DNA of 64,000 nucleotides from Isoetes taiwanensis (taxonomy: Eukaryota > Streptophyta > Lycopodiopsida > Isoetales > Isoetaceae). Below the pieces are notes generated by a model. It was given only the letters and a program-made list of their open reading frames with translations. It did no database searches and was not told the origin of the DNA. Positions 29,381-39,698 of this stretch are shown here, piece after piece; the stretch's first letter is position 1, and the number at the start of each line of letters is the position of its first letter. The DNA lies in NCBI GenBank assembly GCA_021234155.1, contig JAJEKV010000003.1, forward strand, positions 12,769,819 to 12,833,818, read 5' to 3'. The position numbers and the translations under genes were made by a program.

Positions 29381-31684
29381 TTAGTCACTATCTGTGGTGT
29401 CAGAACTTTGTTGTGCATCTTTTGTAGAACTGTCTGTAGCGTCTGTATAAAATTGTTTTAGGCGAAAGCCATTAACCAGAGTAGGTAATGGAGTGCCATC
29501 TAACTCGGCCAGCTTGAAAACACTGGGTTGAACAACTTGAATAATTTGATAAGGACCAAGCCATCTGAATTTTAACTTGCCCGGAAATTTTTTGTAACGA
29601 GAATCATAAAGAAGAACCAAATCACCTTCATTGAATGTTTTTGTCTTAAGACGTTTGTCATGGAACGATTTCTGCAACTGTTGTCCATGAAGAACACGAA
29701 TGTAAGCATCTCGCCTAAGTTCATCCAACTGTTCCAATTGATTAACCCGTTCCTTGAGTGCAGCAGGTGGATTATGTGCTGTAGCAAGTTGGAAACGGAG
29801 AGTCGGAAGAATATATTCAAAGGGCATGAGAGCTTCTTGACCATAAACCAATTTGAAAGGAGTGTGGCCAGTGGCTATTTTGAAACTGGTGTTGTAAGCC
29901 CAAAGAACAGTAGGCAACTTGTCTTGCCAATCTGTACGAGCAGCGTCACAAATTTTCTTGAGAACAGTGATGAGAGTTTTGTTGGTACTTTCAGCCAAGC
30001 CATTTCCTTGAGGATAGTAAGGTGTACTCTTCCTGTGCTGTATGTGAAGATAATCCGTCAGCTCCTTGATGGTATGATTTACAAAATGCACGCCACGATC
30101 ACTAACAAGTTCCGTGGGACAACCAAAACGTGTGATGATGTGCGTGTAGAGAACCTTGGTTGTGCTGGCAGCAGTGTTGTCTGGAAGTGCACAAGCTTCT
30201 GCCCATTTGGTAGCATAATCCGTGATGATCAGAATGTAGCAGGCACGGGTGTGCCGCGCCGGTGGGTCCATGGGCCCCACAAAGTCCATTCCCCATTTGC
30301 TGAAGGGAAGTGGCGTGGCGACCGGCGTCAATGGAAGAGCGTCACGGGCCGTAGGCTTTCCCACACGCTGACAGACGTCACACGTGCGAGCATAAGTGTG
30401 GGCATCTTTGAAAAGCGTGGGCCAGAAATATCCTGCCAAAAGAATTTTGCGTGCATTGGCGTCACCACTAAAATGACCACCACCAAGCCCGTCATGGGCT
30501 TGTCGAACAATATCGGGCACCTCATGAGGGAGGACACAACGACGGAGGATCATGTCTTTGCCGCATTTGTATAGATGGCCTGCAACCATGGTGTAGTCAC
30601 GGACCTCTCTGAGAAACTGACGGCGGCGGGAGCGAAGCATGTCTGGAGAGAGCGTCGGATCTTCGGGAGGAAGAGCACCAGTGAGAAGATATTGCTGAAA
30701 GTTGTGAAACCAATGGGGCGTGGCCGTGACCAGGAACAATTGAGCGTCAGAAAAGGCATCAGAAACACCCGTGGAGGGATCATCCGTGTGGATGCGTGAA
30801 AGATAATCAGGCACCACATGAGACTTGACTGCCTTATGAACAATTTCGAAGGGAGCAAATTCTTGCAGAAGAAGGACCCAACGAGCAATTCTACCCGTGG
30901 GCGTGGCTTTGTTGGTTAAATAAAGAAGACCTTGATGGTCAACAAAGAACTTGATCTGGCTGCCCAACAAATAGTGACGGAAATGTTGGACACAGAAAAC
31001 TAAACCCAAGGCTTCTCGTTCCGTGGCAGAGTAGTTGCGCTCAGCAGGATTGAGTTTCCGGCTGGCATAGCGGATCGGTTTATCCGTGTGTTCATCATAG
31101 GCCTGAGAAAGAACAGCACCAATGGCAAAAGCAGAGACATCAACATGAACGTGGAAGGGCTTGTCCCATTGAGGAGGAACAAGTACCGGGGCCTGAGTAA
31201 GTAGCAGCTTCAACTTCTGAAAAGCAACTTCCGCTTGGGGATTCCAAGCCCAAGTGGATTCATCACCCGTGAGTTTATGAATGGGATCAGCTATAGCTGC
31301 AAGTCCAGGAATGAAGGTGGAATAGTAATTAACCTTACCCAGAAAAGAGCGTGTCTCTTTGATATTAGATGGTGCTTGAGCCTTCAGTACGCAACTGATT
31401 TTAGCGAGATCCGTGGTGATTCCATCGTTACTGACCACATGACCCAACAGAACGCCTAAGGTGACGCAGAAAGTGCACTTCTCAGGATTGAGACTAATGC
31501 CAGATTCATCACATTTTTGAAAGACGAGCTCTAACTTCTCCAAGTGATCATCCATGGAGCTGTAGGCTGAAAAATCATCTTGAAAGTTCTGAAGAAAAGG
31601 TTTATCCTTCATAAAGTCTTGAAAGACGGAAAACATGATGCGCTGAAAGGTTGAAGGAGAGTTTGATAAACCGAAAGGGACCAC
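29381..31684 (-). CDS. Ty3 element pol: reverse transcriptase C-half, RNase H, integrase
   Basis: A 767-codon intact frame. Residues 1-100 hold the polymerase from VPFGLSNSPSTFQR through QDDFSAYSS (catalytic DD kept) and LNPEKCTF. RNase H spans about 150-290, with acidic residues in HVHVDVSAFAIGAVL, ATEREALGLVF and FFVDHQGLLYL. Integrase starts with its zinc domain (HDGLGGGHFSG...TCDVCQRVGK, HHCC). The catalytic core follows with D in WGMDFVGPM, D in LVSDRGVHFVN and E in GNGLAESTNKTL. The C-terminus (GDLVLLYDSRY, KFRWLGPYQII) is the usual chromatin-facing tail. The protein copies element RNA and inserts the cDNA. Only the upstream deletion and stop keep it from being whole. Confidence 0.95.
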   Translation of the reverse strand: MVPFGLSNSPSTFQRIMFSVFQDFMKDKPFLQNFQDDFSAYSSMDDHLEKLELVFQKCDESGISLNPEKCTFCVTLGVLLGHVVSNDGITTDLAKISCVLKAQAPSNIKETRSFLGKVNYYSTFIPGLAAIADPIHKLTGDESTWAWNPQAEVAFQKLKLLLTQAPVLVPPQWDKPFHVHVDVSAFAIGAVLSQAYDEHTDKPIRYASRKLNPAERNYSATEREALGLVFCVQHFRHYLLGSQIKFFVDHQGLLYLTNKATPTGRIARWVLLLQEFAPFEIVHKAVKSHVVPDYLSRIHTDDPSTGVSDAFSDAQLFLVTATPHWFHNFQQYLLTGALPPEDPTLSPDMLRSRRRQFLREVRDYTMVAGHLYKCGKDMILRRCVLPHEVPDIVRQAHDGLGGGHFSGDANARKILLAGYFWPTLFKDAHTYARTCDVCQRVGKPTARDALPLTPVATPLPFSKWGMDFVGPMDPPARHTRACYILIITDYATKWAEACALPDNTAASTTKVLYTHIITRFGCPTELVSDRGVHFVNHTIKELTDYLHIQHRKSTPYYPQGNGLAESTNKTLITVLKKICDAARTDWQDKLPTVLWAYNTSFKIATGHTPFKLVYGQEALMPFEYILPTLRFQLATAHNPPAALKERVNQLEQLDELRRDAYIRVLHGQQLQKSFHDKRLKTKTFNEGDLVLLYDSRYKKFPGKLKFRWLGPYQIIQVVQPSVFKLAELDGTPLPTLVNGFRLKQFYTDATDSSTKDAQQSSDTTDSD

Positions 31685-31689
31685 CTTGT

Positions 31690-32472
31690 AGGCAAAAGTG
31701 CCCCACGGGGATTGTACCTAGAAAAACCATCCATGAAAGAGTACATCTCATGACCAGCAACTTCTTCAAGAACCTGGTCAGTGAAGGGAAGCGGGAAGTG
31801 ATCACGCTCCGTAGCTTGATTGAGTTTTCTGTAGTCCACACAAACGCGGATTTTGCCATTGTGTTTGAGAGCAATGACGATGGGGCTCACCCATTCAGAG
31901 TGTTTGACCTCATAAATCAGGCCAGCAGCTAAGAGTTTGTCAATTTCGGCCTTGACGCGGTCACGGTAATTTGGGTTGAGCCTGTACTGTCGTTGCTAGA
32001 TTGGGCGTGCATCAGGTTTGGTAGGAATGGTGAGTTCCCCCAACTCTTTTTTGATACCTCGAAGGTCTTTGTAGCTCCAAGCAAAAATATGTTTGAACTT
32101 CTTGAACAGCGTCACAGCGCGTGCTTTATAGGTGGATGGAAGATGAGCAGCTAAGCGGACTGGTTGATTGTTACCAATGTCCACTATTTCCACCGCTGGA
32201 GTTTGAATATGAGGAACGACCTCCGTGTCCCGAACCTGATGAGCAGGAGGTTGAAGCATGACAGGAGGAGTAGCATTTTGAGTAGTGAAGAAAAGAGGCT
32301 GCTGAGTGTCATCAAGCAAGGGCTGCTTCATGACGGCATTAACATCAACAGTCTCCGAAGAAGGAGTGCTGTCTGAAAAATGATCAAGACGTTGAATGCG
32401 ATTGCAGGAAGCCAGGTAAGGTTCCAAGAGGGCAGCCACAGCCTGGTCCTGATCCAGGTCATCTCGCCCCAA
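31690..32472 (-). pseudogene. Ty3 element reverse transcriptase N-half, with stop and deletion
   Basis: The frame 32472-31996 ends with FAWSYKDLRGIKKELGEL and PTKPDARPI, then a TAG where the family has a coding residue before QRQYRLNP. The frame goes on past the stop with DRVKAEIDKLLAAGLIYEV, EWVSPIVIALK, VCVDYRKLNQAT and YSFMDGFSRYN, the first catalytic aspartate being in FMDG. Then about 17 conserved residues are missing between YN and WGTF, with a frame change near 31715. TAG could come from CAG by one transition. These two lesions are sufficient to inactivate pol. Confidence 0.85.
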
Positions 32473-33473
32473 GGATCAGCATACTCAGGGTAGGATGAGA
32501 GAGGCAGACCCGCTGGAGGAGCTTGAACATGATAAATGTTTTGTGCTTCTTCAGAGTCAGTGTCAGAGATGGAAGGTTCAGCATTCTCGACAGAGATCAA
32601 TTTGCCAGTTTCCAGATCCATTGTGGCATTGAGATGTCCATCAGTGATAACAAGTTGGTCCGTGGCCCAGTAATGAATACTCTTAACCTGGCGGAGAAAA
32701 GGTCTTCCAACCAGCATTTCATAATCACCAGGATCTTCTCCAGCTTTTCAAACCCCAAATTCCAAGGGGAATTGAAGATCACCAATGCTGATATGGAGAA
32801 GAGGAGTGACACCTTGAGGGCGCGTGATATGGCCATTAGTCAACTTGATGTCATAGGGGGCACGATACAATTGTTTGATGCCCAATTGCTTCCGGAGCTT
32901 ATCAGTAATAAGATTGACGGCACTACCACCATCAATTTGAACATGATTGATGTGCTGATTGCCCACCGTGGCGTGCACCGTGGGTGTGGAGGTCGCAACA
33001 GCTCCAACCAGAACCGTGGGAAGAGGTAATTGATCTTTAAGAGCCGGACAGAGTTTCAAAATGGTGGCCAGGCTCAAAGGAATCTTGATCTTGGCAAGTT
33101 CTTCTTGAAGTTCCAAAGGAACATGAGAAAAGGGATCCGTAGGGTCCAGTGGAGCCGGAGTCTGTGGTAAAGAAGCGGAGACTTCTTTAAGAAGCTCTAC
33201 CTCAGCAGCAATATTGGGATACGGCTGAGAGCGGGTGCTAGTGGATGATGACGGCGCTGCCTGACGCTGCTGAGCTCTTGTGGTGGCGTGAACATTAGCG
33301 AGGGTGCGACCTTCCGCAGCCTGCATGAGTTTAATAATACTTTGTCTCACTTTAGGCATGACATGAGGCATGAGTTTGTCAAGATCAGGCGCGAAATGAA
33401 CATTTTTATCATCTTCATGAGGCACTGTTTCCACAGCAAAAGCGGGTTGCGTGTCATGAGGGATGATGGTCAA
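32328..33473 (-). pseudogene. Ty3 element aspartic protease region
   Basis: The frame 33473-32748 contains HVQIDGGSAVNLITDKL, the DGG-type active site seen in Athila/Tat-like elements (most retroviral proteases have DTG or DSG). TNGHITRPQGVTPLL and FPLEFGV follow. A frame change at 32748 leads to YEMLVGRPFLRQVKSIHYW, the second conserved block (usually ILGRPFL). The protease releases gag and pol products in the particle. The segment upstream of the active site is proline- and serine-rich linker. Confidence 0.8.
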
Positions 33474-33538
33474 AGGGCGTGAAGCCCGTGTGAGACGTGA
33501 GACCAGACCAACCCAATTGGACTGCTGGACTGGAGGGT

Positions 33539-35327
33539 TCAGCGCTGATAAATCTCCTCTTGAGCTTGTTGATCCATAGGATTGGAGGTAGATGCAACTT
33601 GCTGAGGTCGCTGTTGTTGAGGCGGCCGTGGTGGCTTCCTCAAAACAGGACGGGGGCCTTGTTTACCGTTGGCCACCCACAGTTGATAAGCCATGAGGCG
33701 GACTGAAGCAGGCTGAGTTGAGCCTGGAAGTTGGACTTGAACTTGAGAAAGTTGAGGACACGCCGTGGTGGTGTGACCCCATTCATGACAATGATAACAT
33801 TGAGCCTTTGAAGGATCAAAGGGAGGACGGTTGCCTTGTCCCCGTGGCTGCTGAGATTGCTGTGTTTGTGGATACTGCTGAGGTGGTTGAGTTTGATATT
33901 GCTGAGGCGGATATGACTGTTGTTGTTGAGGCGTGGTCTGGACTTGAAAGACCATTTTATTCCTGAAGGGTGTAGGATGAGAACGAGTGCATTCCTCCGT
34001 GGCGTGATTGCACATATTGCACCTTTTACAGTGAGGAGGTCCATTGGAGGAGTTGCATCCATTGGCCAGATGGCCTTGATATTTACAAATATGACACGGT
34101 CTGGGAGGCGGTGTGGATTTGTTCTTGGAGGTGAAACAGAATTGCAGGGAACCATGGCCGGGGGCATGAAAGGGAGTTCCGTGAGAGCAACACCTCTAGA
34201 AGAAACATTGACCGAAAGTGATTGACCAATTCAATGGCCTGCTCCAGAGACTTTGGACGCAGGTATTCTGTCATGAGGCGAATGGCAGGAGGAAGGCCTG
34301 CGAAAAACCGGACAAGAATCGGCTTTGCGTGGGGTACTCCTGGAGTTCTTGACAAGAATGTGTAGGCGGTCCGCCAAAATCCTGGCCGGACTCAGGTGGG
34401 CTCTTCTTTGAAGGTCATTGAGTTGCTTGAGAAGAAGTTGATCATCATCACGTGGTGCCATAATGAGAAAGGAATGTTTGTTTTCATTTCATGCCAACTT
34501 TGTTTCCGGTGACTTTTGTTGGCCATTAACCATCGATGAGGGGCCTCTGGCGTGGTCGAAAAGATATGAAATTTGAGTTGTGGCTGCGCATGACCATTCA
34601 GAATGGTCAAGGCTTCGAATTCCTCCATATGGGCTTGAGCACTCTGATCCAAAGGTTTGCCTTTAGTGTTGCCAAAAGTGGGATAAGTCAGCTTCAAATT
34701 ATGAGTAGGAGATGAAGGCAGAACTTGCGTATAGACAGGTGGATTCGGTGGAGGATAGGCAGAAGCATAGAGAGGTGGAACAGCCTGGGGCTGAGAACCT
34801 GGGGGTGGGACTGAAAAAACGTGTGGTCCAGAGAAAGTAGCATCTGGTGGGGGAGGACCTTGAGAACCTTCCTCATTAGGCTTGAGATCTGTGAGTTGGT
34901 AAACAGGAAGTGCGTGCTGAAAGGATGGAGAATGCGGAAATTCATGAACATAGGAAGGGCCAAAGGACACTTGAGGATAGCCCATCCCAGCAGGAGGTGA
35001 AGAAGGTTGTGACTGCTGCGAGGTGTGGCCTGAAGGGATATGAATGTAGGTGCTTTCAGGAGTCTGAAAATAGTGAGGCGTGGGCTGAACAGGAGTATGC
35101 TGGGGAGATTGAGGTTGAGAACAATGCCTACACACAGGGGGAGACCCTGGGCGAGAATGAGCACGAGGGGTAGGAGGTGCCGACTGAGCTCGGGAGCGGA
35201 CACGACCACCCTCAATGTCATAGGTGGTATCATACATATCCCGAACAGCCTCGCGTCTTTGATGGCACTCCAGTCGAGCCGCCGTTTGGAAAAGAAGTTC
35301 TTCAGGAGTGAAACCTCGAGCCGACAT
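33539..35327 (-). pseudogene. Ty3 element gag, proline-rich, three zinc knuckles
   Basis: Gag begins MSARGFTPEELLFQTAARL at 35327, 48 bases inside the LTR. A long Pro/Ser/Gln region follows (for example GSPPVCRHCSQPQSPQH). Then comes the capsid-like block with LTYPTFGN, then MEEFEALTILNGHAQPQLKF, with a frame change near 34450 into the 34461-34231 frame. Near 34120-34020 two CCHC knuckles are seen, CHICKYQGHLANGC and CKRCNMCNHATEEC. A third, CYHCHEWGHTTTAC, is near 33800 after a QQ-rich linker. Most plant Ty3 gags have one or two knuckles. The protein forms particles and packages RNA. At least two frameshifts are present. Confidence 0.85.
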
Positions 35328-35357
35328 GATGGAAAGAAGGGAAAAAGAAAGATCAGA

Positions 35358-35373
35358 CCCGGCAGCGGCGACA
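35358..35373 (-). promoter_or_regulatory. Ty3 element primer-binding site, tRNA-Asp-like
   Basis: The plus strand reads CCCGGCAGCGGCGACA, one base from the LTR. A plant tRNA-Asp 3' end is CCCGGCAACGGCGCCA, so 14 of 16 bases agree. Athila elements use tRNA-Asp. Confidence 0.7.
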
Positions 35374-35374
35374 G

Positions 35375-35966
35375 TGTTTGGGGTCTGGGTTCAAGAAGTC
35401 CTGCAAGACAGCCCTCTGTGAGGACCCTTGGATCTAACAGGAGAACCTGGAAGCTATGTCACGCGGGATTTGCAAAAAGAACAAGGAAAAAGAGAAAAGA
35501 AAGCAAAAGAGAACAATGAGATCACAATAATGAGAACAACTTCCTTGATGTCAATGAAGATACATGAGCTCTCGCAATTGAGAGAAAACTGAAGTGAGAC
35601 AAAGCTCAAAAACTCATCTAAAAACTCATGTGCTAGCTCTACTCATATATATAGTACAATGGCCTTTGGCCCAATATAGACACTCTGACTTATTTCGGTG
35701 CCGACTCCTTGAAGGAGGCCTGATTTGTAGGAATGCTGGCGGTGCCTCTTGAAATGCCTGAAATCACACTGACGCTGACGCAGGCGGTGATGGCCCGTCA
35801 CTTGTCTGAGCGCCTCCTCTTAGTGGCAGGCGCGGCCTTTGACTGCGTGGTCTGCGGTGGCTTGGTCTTCTGCGGGGCCTTTGACGACTGAGCAACTGGG
35901 TCCTTGGCCTTGACTTGGTCTGTCGTATGCATGAATAGTCCTGTACCTGGACGTACAGGACTAACA
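35375..35966 (-). repeat. Ty3 element 5' LTR (592 bp)
   Basis: This is the longer LTR. It contains the 166 bp lost from the 3' LTR (35671-35836). A TATA-like CTATATATATGAG lies on the minus strand near 35654-35642, a plausible start of element transcription. Confidence 0.9.
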
Positions 35967-36919
35967 CCTCATCATTCTCAAAATAAACTGCACAATCAGA
36001 ACCTATTCCAAGTGAAGTTGCTGCATTTACTATCTTCGAATTTGCATTAAGAAAAGCATGATGTTTAACTTTTGTCAATCTATCTTTTGACAACCACGGA
36101 TTGCCATTAATCTGGCTCACTAAAGTGGCCTTGCATACTAATTTACCGTCTACCTTCACGGTTCTATCTACTTCGGAATGCGAGTTTTCAGTCTCATCAA
36201 GCATGGCTTCAAACGTGTGCCTAAGCTCCATCTCGGCAACAATGTCATGGGATTCATTTGCACTATTGTCTCTTATACTTGTATTATCTTCTTCAATCTC
36301 AACAACATCGGATTCATCTACAATTTGTGTAGTGTCTAACTGCTTGAAGTAGTCACGATGAAAATAATCTTCATGTTTCCATGGTGTTTCCCACCATGTT
36401 TCTGCGCCTTCTTTATCACATGTAATGCCTACTTGAGCACATAATGCTTGAGCATACTTGGAACCGTCCTTTAAGGCATCGACAATTTTGTCATTGGTAC
36501 TTACTTGACTTAGATCACATAGATCAGCCCTAATTTCATTTCCTGCATTATCTACCTTTCTTTCCAGCACTTGCCAAATGTTCTCTTGTTTTATATGTGC
36601 AGCAGGGAATAATAAGTCACCTAGAGCTTGGAATTCGGCCACCCTATTCAAAGCATTACAAGTTTCTAGCAGATCAACCCCTGTATAGGACCTTTCATTC
36701 CTAACCATGCCGCCCACTTTGGAGAAAAAATTCTCACAACAATCTGACCCTGTACAATGCAATGGGATAGCCATACCTGTGCATGTTTCATTGAAGTACC
36801 TTACTAGCAAAACTACAAAGTGGCATGATGAGAGCTGAATATCAAGAAAGGTCTCGTGGGATATGAAGTTCTTGGTCAAAGAATGTGTCTCATGATTGAT
36901 TATCCATAGTCTCCATAAC
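35967..36919 (-). pseudogene. gene G exon, part upstream of the Ty3 insertion
   Basis: The frame after the intron acceptor reads LWRLWIINHETHSLTKNFIS, then FLDIQLSSCHFVVLLVRYFN, GSDCCENFFSKVGGMVRNE and LLETCNALNRVAEFQAL. The block DCCENFF recalls the C-terminal ENFF motif of P-like (THAP9-type) transposases. Acidic residues follow (VVEIEEDN), then a region with KLVCKATLVSQINGNPW. It ends SDCAVYFENDE at the Ty3 target site. The annotated open frame runs on into the LTR (35764), but that tail is LTR sequence and not part of the protein. Confidence 0.65.
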
Positions 36920-36982
36920 CTACAATTAGAATATGAGAAGGAAAGACTATTAAGCATAAGTTCAATTGCAGTTCAAACATAC

Positions 36983-37635
36983 CTAAAGAAAAAAGAGACC
37001 ATTGAAACCGCTTTCACACGTGCCCGAAGATCTAAATGTGGTGATAGAAATATGTCAATGTATTGGGAAACAACATGCAAGTATATTTCAGTTCCTAAAG
37101 TTCTCATAGGTTTAGAAGTACTTGGATCTCTTAATCGTTGCAAACATCCCTGAACCTTTCATGAAGCTATCCTTTTTGCAGCCCTCCAATTTTGCCTATC
37201 TTTCCTTTCGACATCTCTCAATTGGAGTCCATGTTCCCCTTGAAACATGTTGAAGACATGCCATACATCATTCAATGTCACATACTCATTTCCTAGATAC
37301 AATCTTCTTGAAGCATTGTCCATCGGATTGATTAGTTTCTTGCCATTATGGATGAAATCTTGATCATGAAGTCCACAAATGCTTCCATCATCTCTTATGG
37401 CTGCAGTAAACACCCAACCCTCCCAAGGTATGGCATATCTTCCATTCACTTGCTTCAAGGACATGTAGTCTTCAAGCATACATGCCCTACGACGTGCATC
37501 TCCATCGGAGCTATGACCGATTAATGGTCCCAATACATGCCTCAAGTGTGAATCCCAAAAGGCTTGAACCTTTTGCCATTGGATTCTTACCTCGTCATAG
37601 TTGAACTTATTGCATGTAAGTTGGATAGACAAGAC
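36983..37635 (-). pseudogene. gene G exon: transposase-like core
   Basis: The frame 37632-37159 carries KFNYDEVRIQWQKVQAFWDS, then GPLIGHSSDGDARRRACM, with an aspartate of the possible DDE core. SICGLHDQDFIHNGKKLINP, LYLGNEYVTLNDVW and KDRQNWRAAKRIAS follow. An in-frame TGA (37161-37159) interrupts it. The same frame goes on with KVQGCLQRLRDPSTSKPMRT and LDLRARVKAVSMVSFFFR up to a donor at 36983/36982. The following intron (36920-36982, 63 bases, GTATGT...TTGTAG) joins in phase to LWRLW. TGA could derive from CGA by a CpG transition. Confidence 0.65.
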
Positions 37636-38281
37636 GTCTAGGCAGGCGCGGATGCAAAGGATTCACGATTAGAACTCGTGCAATGTGTGCAATGGTGTTT
37701 AACTCAAATGCATCCATTATGGTTGTGTATCCAACCTCTCCACTACCAACATGAACTACAAAATTCATTTCACAAGTATGCCCTTCTTTCAAACCACAAA
37801 ATCCAATCAAAGTGTCATCTCTTGCAATCCATTGTACTGCTCTCTTTATAACAGTCTCATCCTCTACCACAATGGATGGTACTGATCCAAGTGGCAAGCC
37901 AATTCGTGTCATATGGCTGGAATACACACCTCCTAGAAAAGCAAACGTTTCTTCCCTTATGCCACATTTGTAAACAAAATTCTTCCTCGTCGATCGCAGC
38001 GTGGTAGACAAACTAGGGCCTGAAAAGTTAATGGATAAAAAGTTATGCATTCTTTGTCCGCCCCAAATTTTGATTGTCTCAAATAGGTCTTTTGTGGTCT
38101 TCTTGTATCTTCTCTTATAACCTGGCCTAATTATGTTTTGGGCAACATCTGTAAGGAAGTTCCATAGAGCTGTCTTACCTTCAAATTTTCCTCGTGTATG
38201 GGCCTCAACAATGTCTCTACAAAACTTTTTCCCATCCGCACGATTCATGGATTCACACAAGGAATCCCTAATTGTTCTCCT
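37607..38281 (-). pseudogene. gene G exon: N-terminal part of the transposase-like domain
   Basis: The frame begins just past an in-frame TGA (38284-38282) and reads RRTIRDSLCESMNRADGKKF, then KTALWNFLTDVAQNIIRPGY, FLSINFSGPSLSTTLRST and VPSIVVEDETVIKRAVQW, followed by DTLIGFCGLKEGH. VVEDE would be the first acidic residue of an RNase H-like core, and the pattern D-E-x-x-I-K-x-x-V-x-W...GFCG recalls P-like transposases. It ends at VYPTYMQ and a stop; a one-base shift near 37640 leads into the next frame (SIQLTCNKFNYDEV). Without a search I cannot name the superfamily. Confidence 0.6.
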
Positions 38282-38818
38282 TCACTGATAAAGCCACATT
38301 TTTTTTTTACAAAACATCAATTCTTTTCTTAACTGACTATTTTCGACCCTTGAATCTTTAGCCATATCTTTCAGCTCCGTATTAGTTAGGTAATCCACTC
38401 TTATGCGCTGATTTGTACTTCTTAGACCTCTACTAACTTTTCTTTGTTCTTGTCTATAAACTCTCATATGAAAATCAGTTTCTTTTGGTATTGAAGCACA
38501 AAATGAGCATTGGAGATTCCAGAACTGCAGGCTACTATCACATATTCTACGACAAGAGACGTGCCTAAAGGTGCCAGCAATGCAAATGCGCCTCCCATCA
38601 TGCTCAAAACTTGCATTTAACATCGGTTCACAGTACCAATTTCGTCCAGCCTTTGATTCATCCAAAAAAGCCCTTAAGTCCCTTGTGTTGGAGCCATATC
38701 TATACTCTAATTGCCAATATCCCCAATATAATGAAGCCAAATAGAGATTTCCTGTTTTCAAGAGGCTAAGACTAGAAATATAGAAGAGATAATGCAAGAA
38801 TAATGTAGAAAACAACAC
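38282..38818 (-). pseudogene. gene G exon: Cys-rich linker with KTNxR-like block
   Basis: The frame carries LLKTGNLYLASLYWGYWQLE, then RNWYCEPMLNASFEHDGRRI and CSFCASIPKETDFHMRVYRQ, and STNQRIRVDYLTNTELKDMA. The pattern C-x-x-C-x(4)-P-x(3)-F-x-x-R is reminiscent of a linker in large uncharacterised transposase-like proteins. The frame ends in a TGA after KKKMWLYQ; the next exon frame is in the same register, so this is a premature stop. The acceptor near 38775 (TTTCTAG) does not join cleanly to the small upstream exon (38861-38899), so one more indel is likely. Confidence 0.55.
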
Positions 38819-39063
38819 GTTGGAATGTAAATGAACATAAATCGGGGCCTTTGCACTTACTTGAAGTACTACATTCGGCCTCGCTTTGTGTTCCCGGCTC
38901 TATGAAATGTGCAACAGTCCAAATTAGTGTCTTTAGATTGGTCAATATAAGCGAAAGAGACGAACAAACAAAATCCAATAAACAAAAATTATTGTGGGTA
39001 AAGCAGGTCTGCTGTAAAACAGAGATTAGTGAACAAACTAGAGCCTCAACTAAGTATAAATAA

Positions 39064-39698
39064 CTAAAAACAAAGCAAGTGCAGCCTTACCTCTTCGAAA
39101 GAATGCAAGCATGTTTTTTTGTGATGCGTCCACCACGATCTCTTTCCTTGGTCTTCCAATTTGTCTTGGTGCTTGGCATTCATTTTCTTTTCTTCATTTG
39201 CTGCCCATTTTTGAGCATGACGAGTACTTTTGATGTGCTCCTTCATATTTTCAACCATATCCCCTCGATCGGGAAAGAGACGAAGGGGTTTGTTGCAAAG
39301 TTTACAAACAATGCAAATATCCTCCTTTCTCACAAAACCTCCCAAAGTTTCATTGTACAAGTCAAAGTCTACATGTGTCTCCTCGACAAAAGGCCTCACT
39401 TTAGTGGCCATACAAGCCTCCATAGCAGCCTTGTTTTCAGCTATAATATCCTTACTATTCACTTCCGAGACATTCTCTTGGGTGGCATCAAGGTTTCTTT
39501 GAAGATTGATCTTATGTTCTTTGGATTGTACATGACGAGCCGTGTAATTGTACATCATATCCTCTCCTCCCTTTCCATATCGTGCATGGCACTCCACACA
39601 CCAAATACAAAATACAGCAGCACCATTAAAGTCAAAAGACATTAGCTCAAAATGATCTTTCTTGCCTTCAAGCTTCATCTTCATTTTTGCCCTTTGCA
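39064..39698 (-). pseudogene. gene G exon: two C2H2-like zinc fingers
   Basis: Residues near the start are KMKMKLEGKKDHFELMSF, then a first finger FCIWCVECHARYGKGGED ending in RHVQSKEH. A second follows, CIVCKLCNKPLRLF ending in MKEHIKSTRH, so CxxC-x(about 20)-HxxxxxH twice. Such fingers commonly give transposases sequence-specific binding to their own ends. The exon ends with a consensus donor (GAG|GTAAGG) at 39091/39090; the last residues of the open frame beyond that are intron. A 39-base exon (38861-38899) between an AG acceptor and GTAAGT probably follows. Confidence 0.6.

Larger units (their letters stand above)
23153..35966 (-). mobile_element. Ty3-type LTR retrotransposon, Athila/Tat-like (12.8 kb)
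   Basis: The element runs on the minus strand: 5' LTR 35966-35375, primer site, gag with three zinc knuckles, protease, reverse transcriptase, RNase H, integrase, then a long extra ORF, polypurine tract and 3' LTR 23578-23153. The LTRs begin TGTTAG and end CAAACA, and CCTCA flanks both sides (23148-23152 and 35967-35971). By eye the alignable parts of the LTRs differ at about 8 of 426 positions, so the insertion is fairly recent. The tRNA-Asp-like primer site, the DDFS-type polymerase motif and the ORF after integrase fit the Athila/Tat group. A stop, a small deletion in the polymerase and frameshifts make it inactive. Confidence 0.92.

Noticed and set aside
29660-30574. A 304-codon plus-strand frame across integrase
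   Set aside because: Integrase and RNase H are fully recognisable on the minus strand over the same bases, so this is a shadow.
35764-36957. A 397-codon open frame running from gene G into the LTR
   Set aside because: The last 65 or so codons are LTR sequence past the CCTCA target site. The same tail is found in the 23421-24464 frame.
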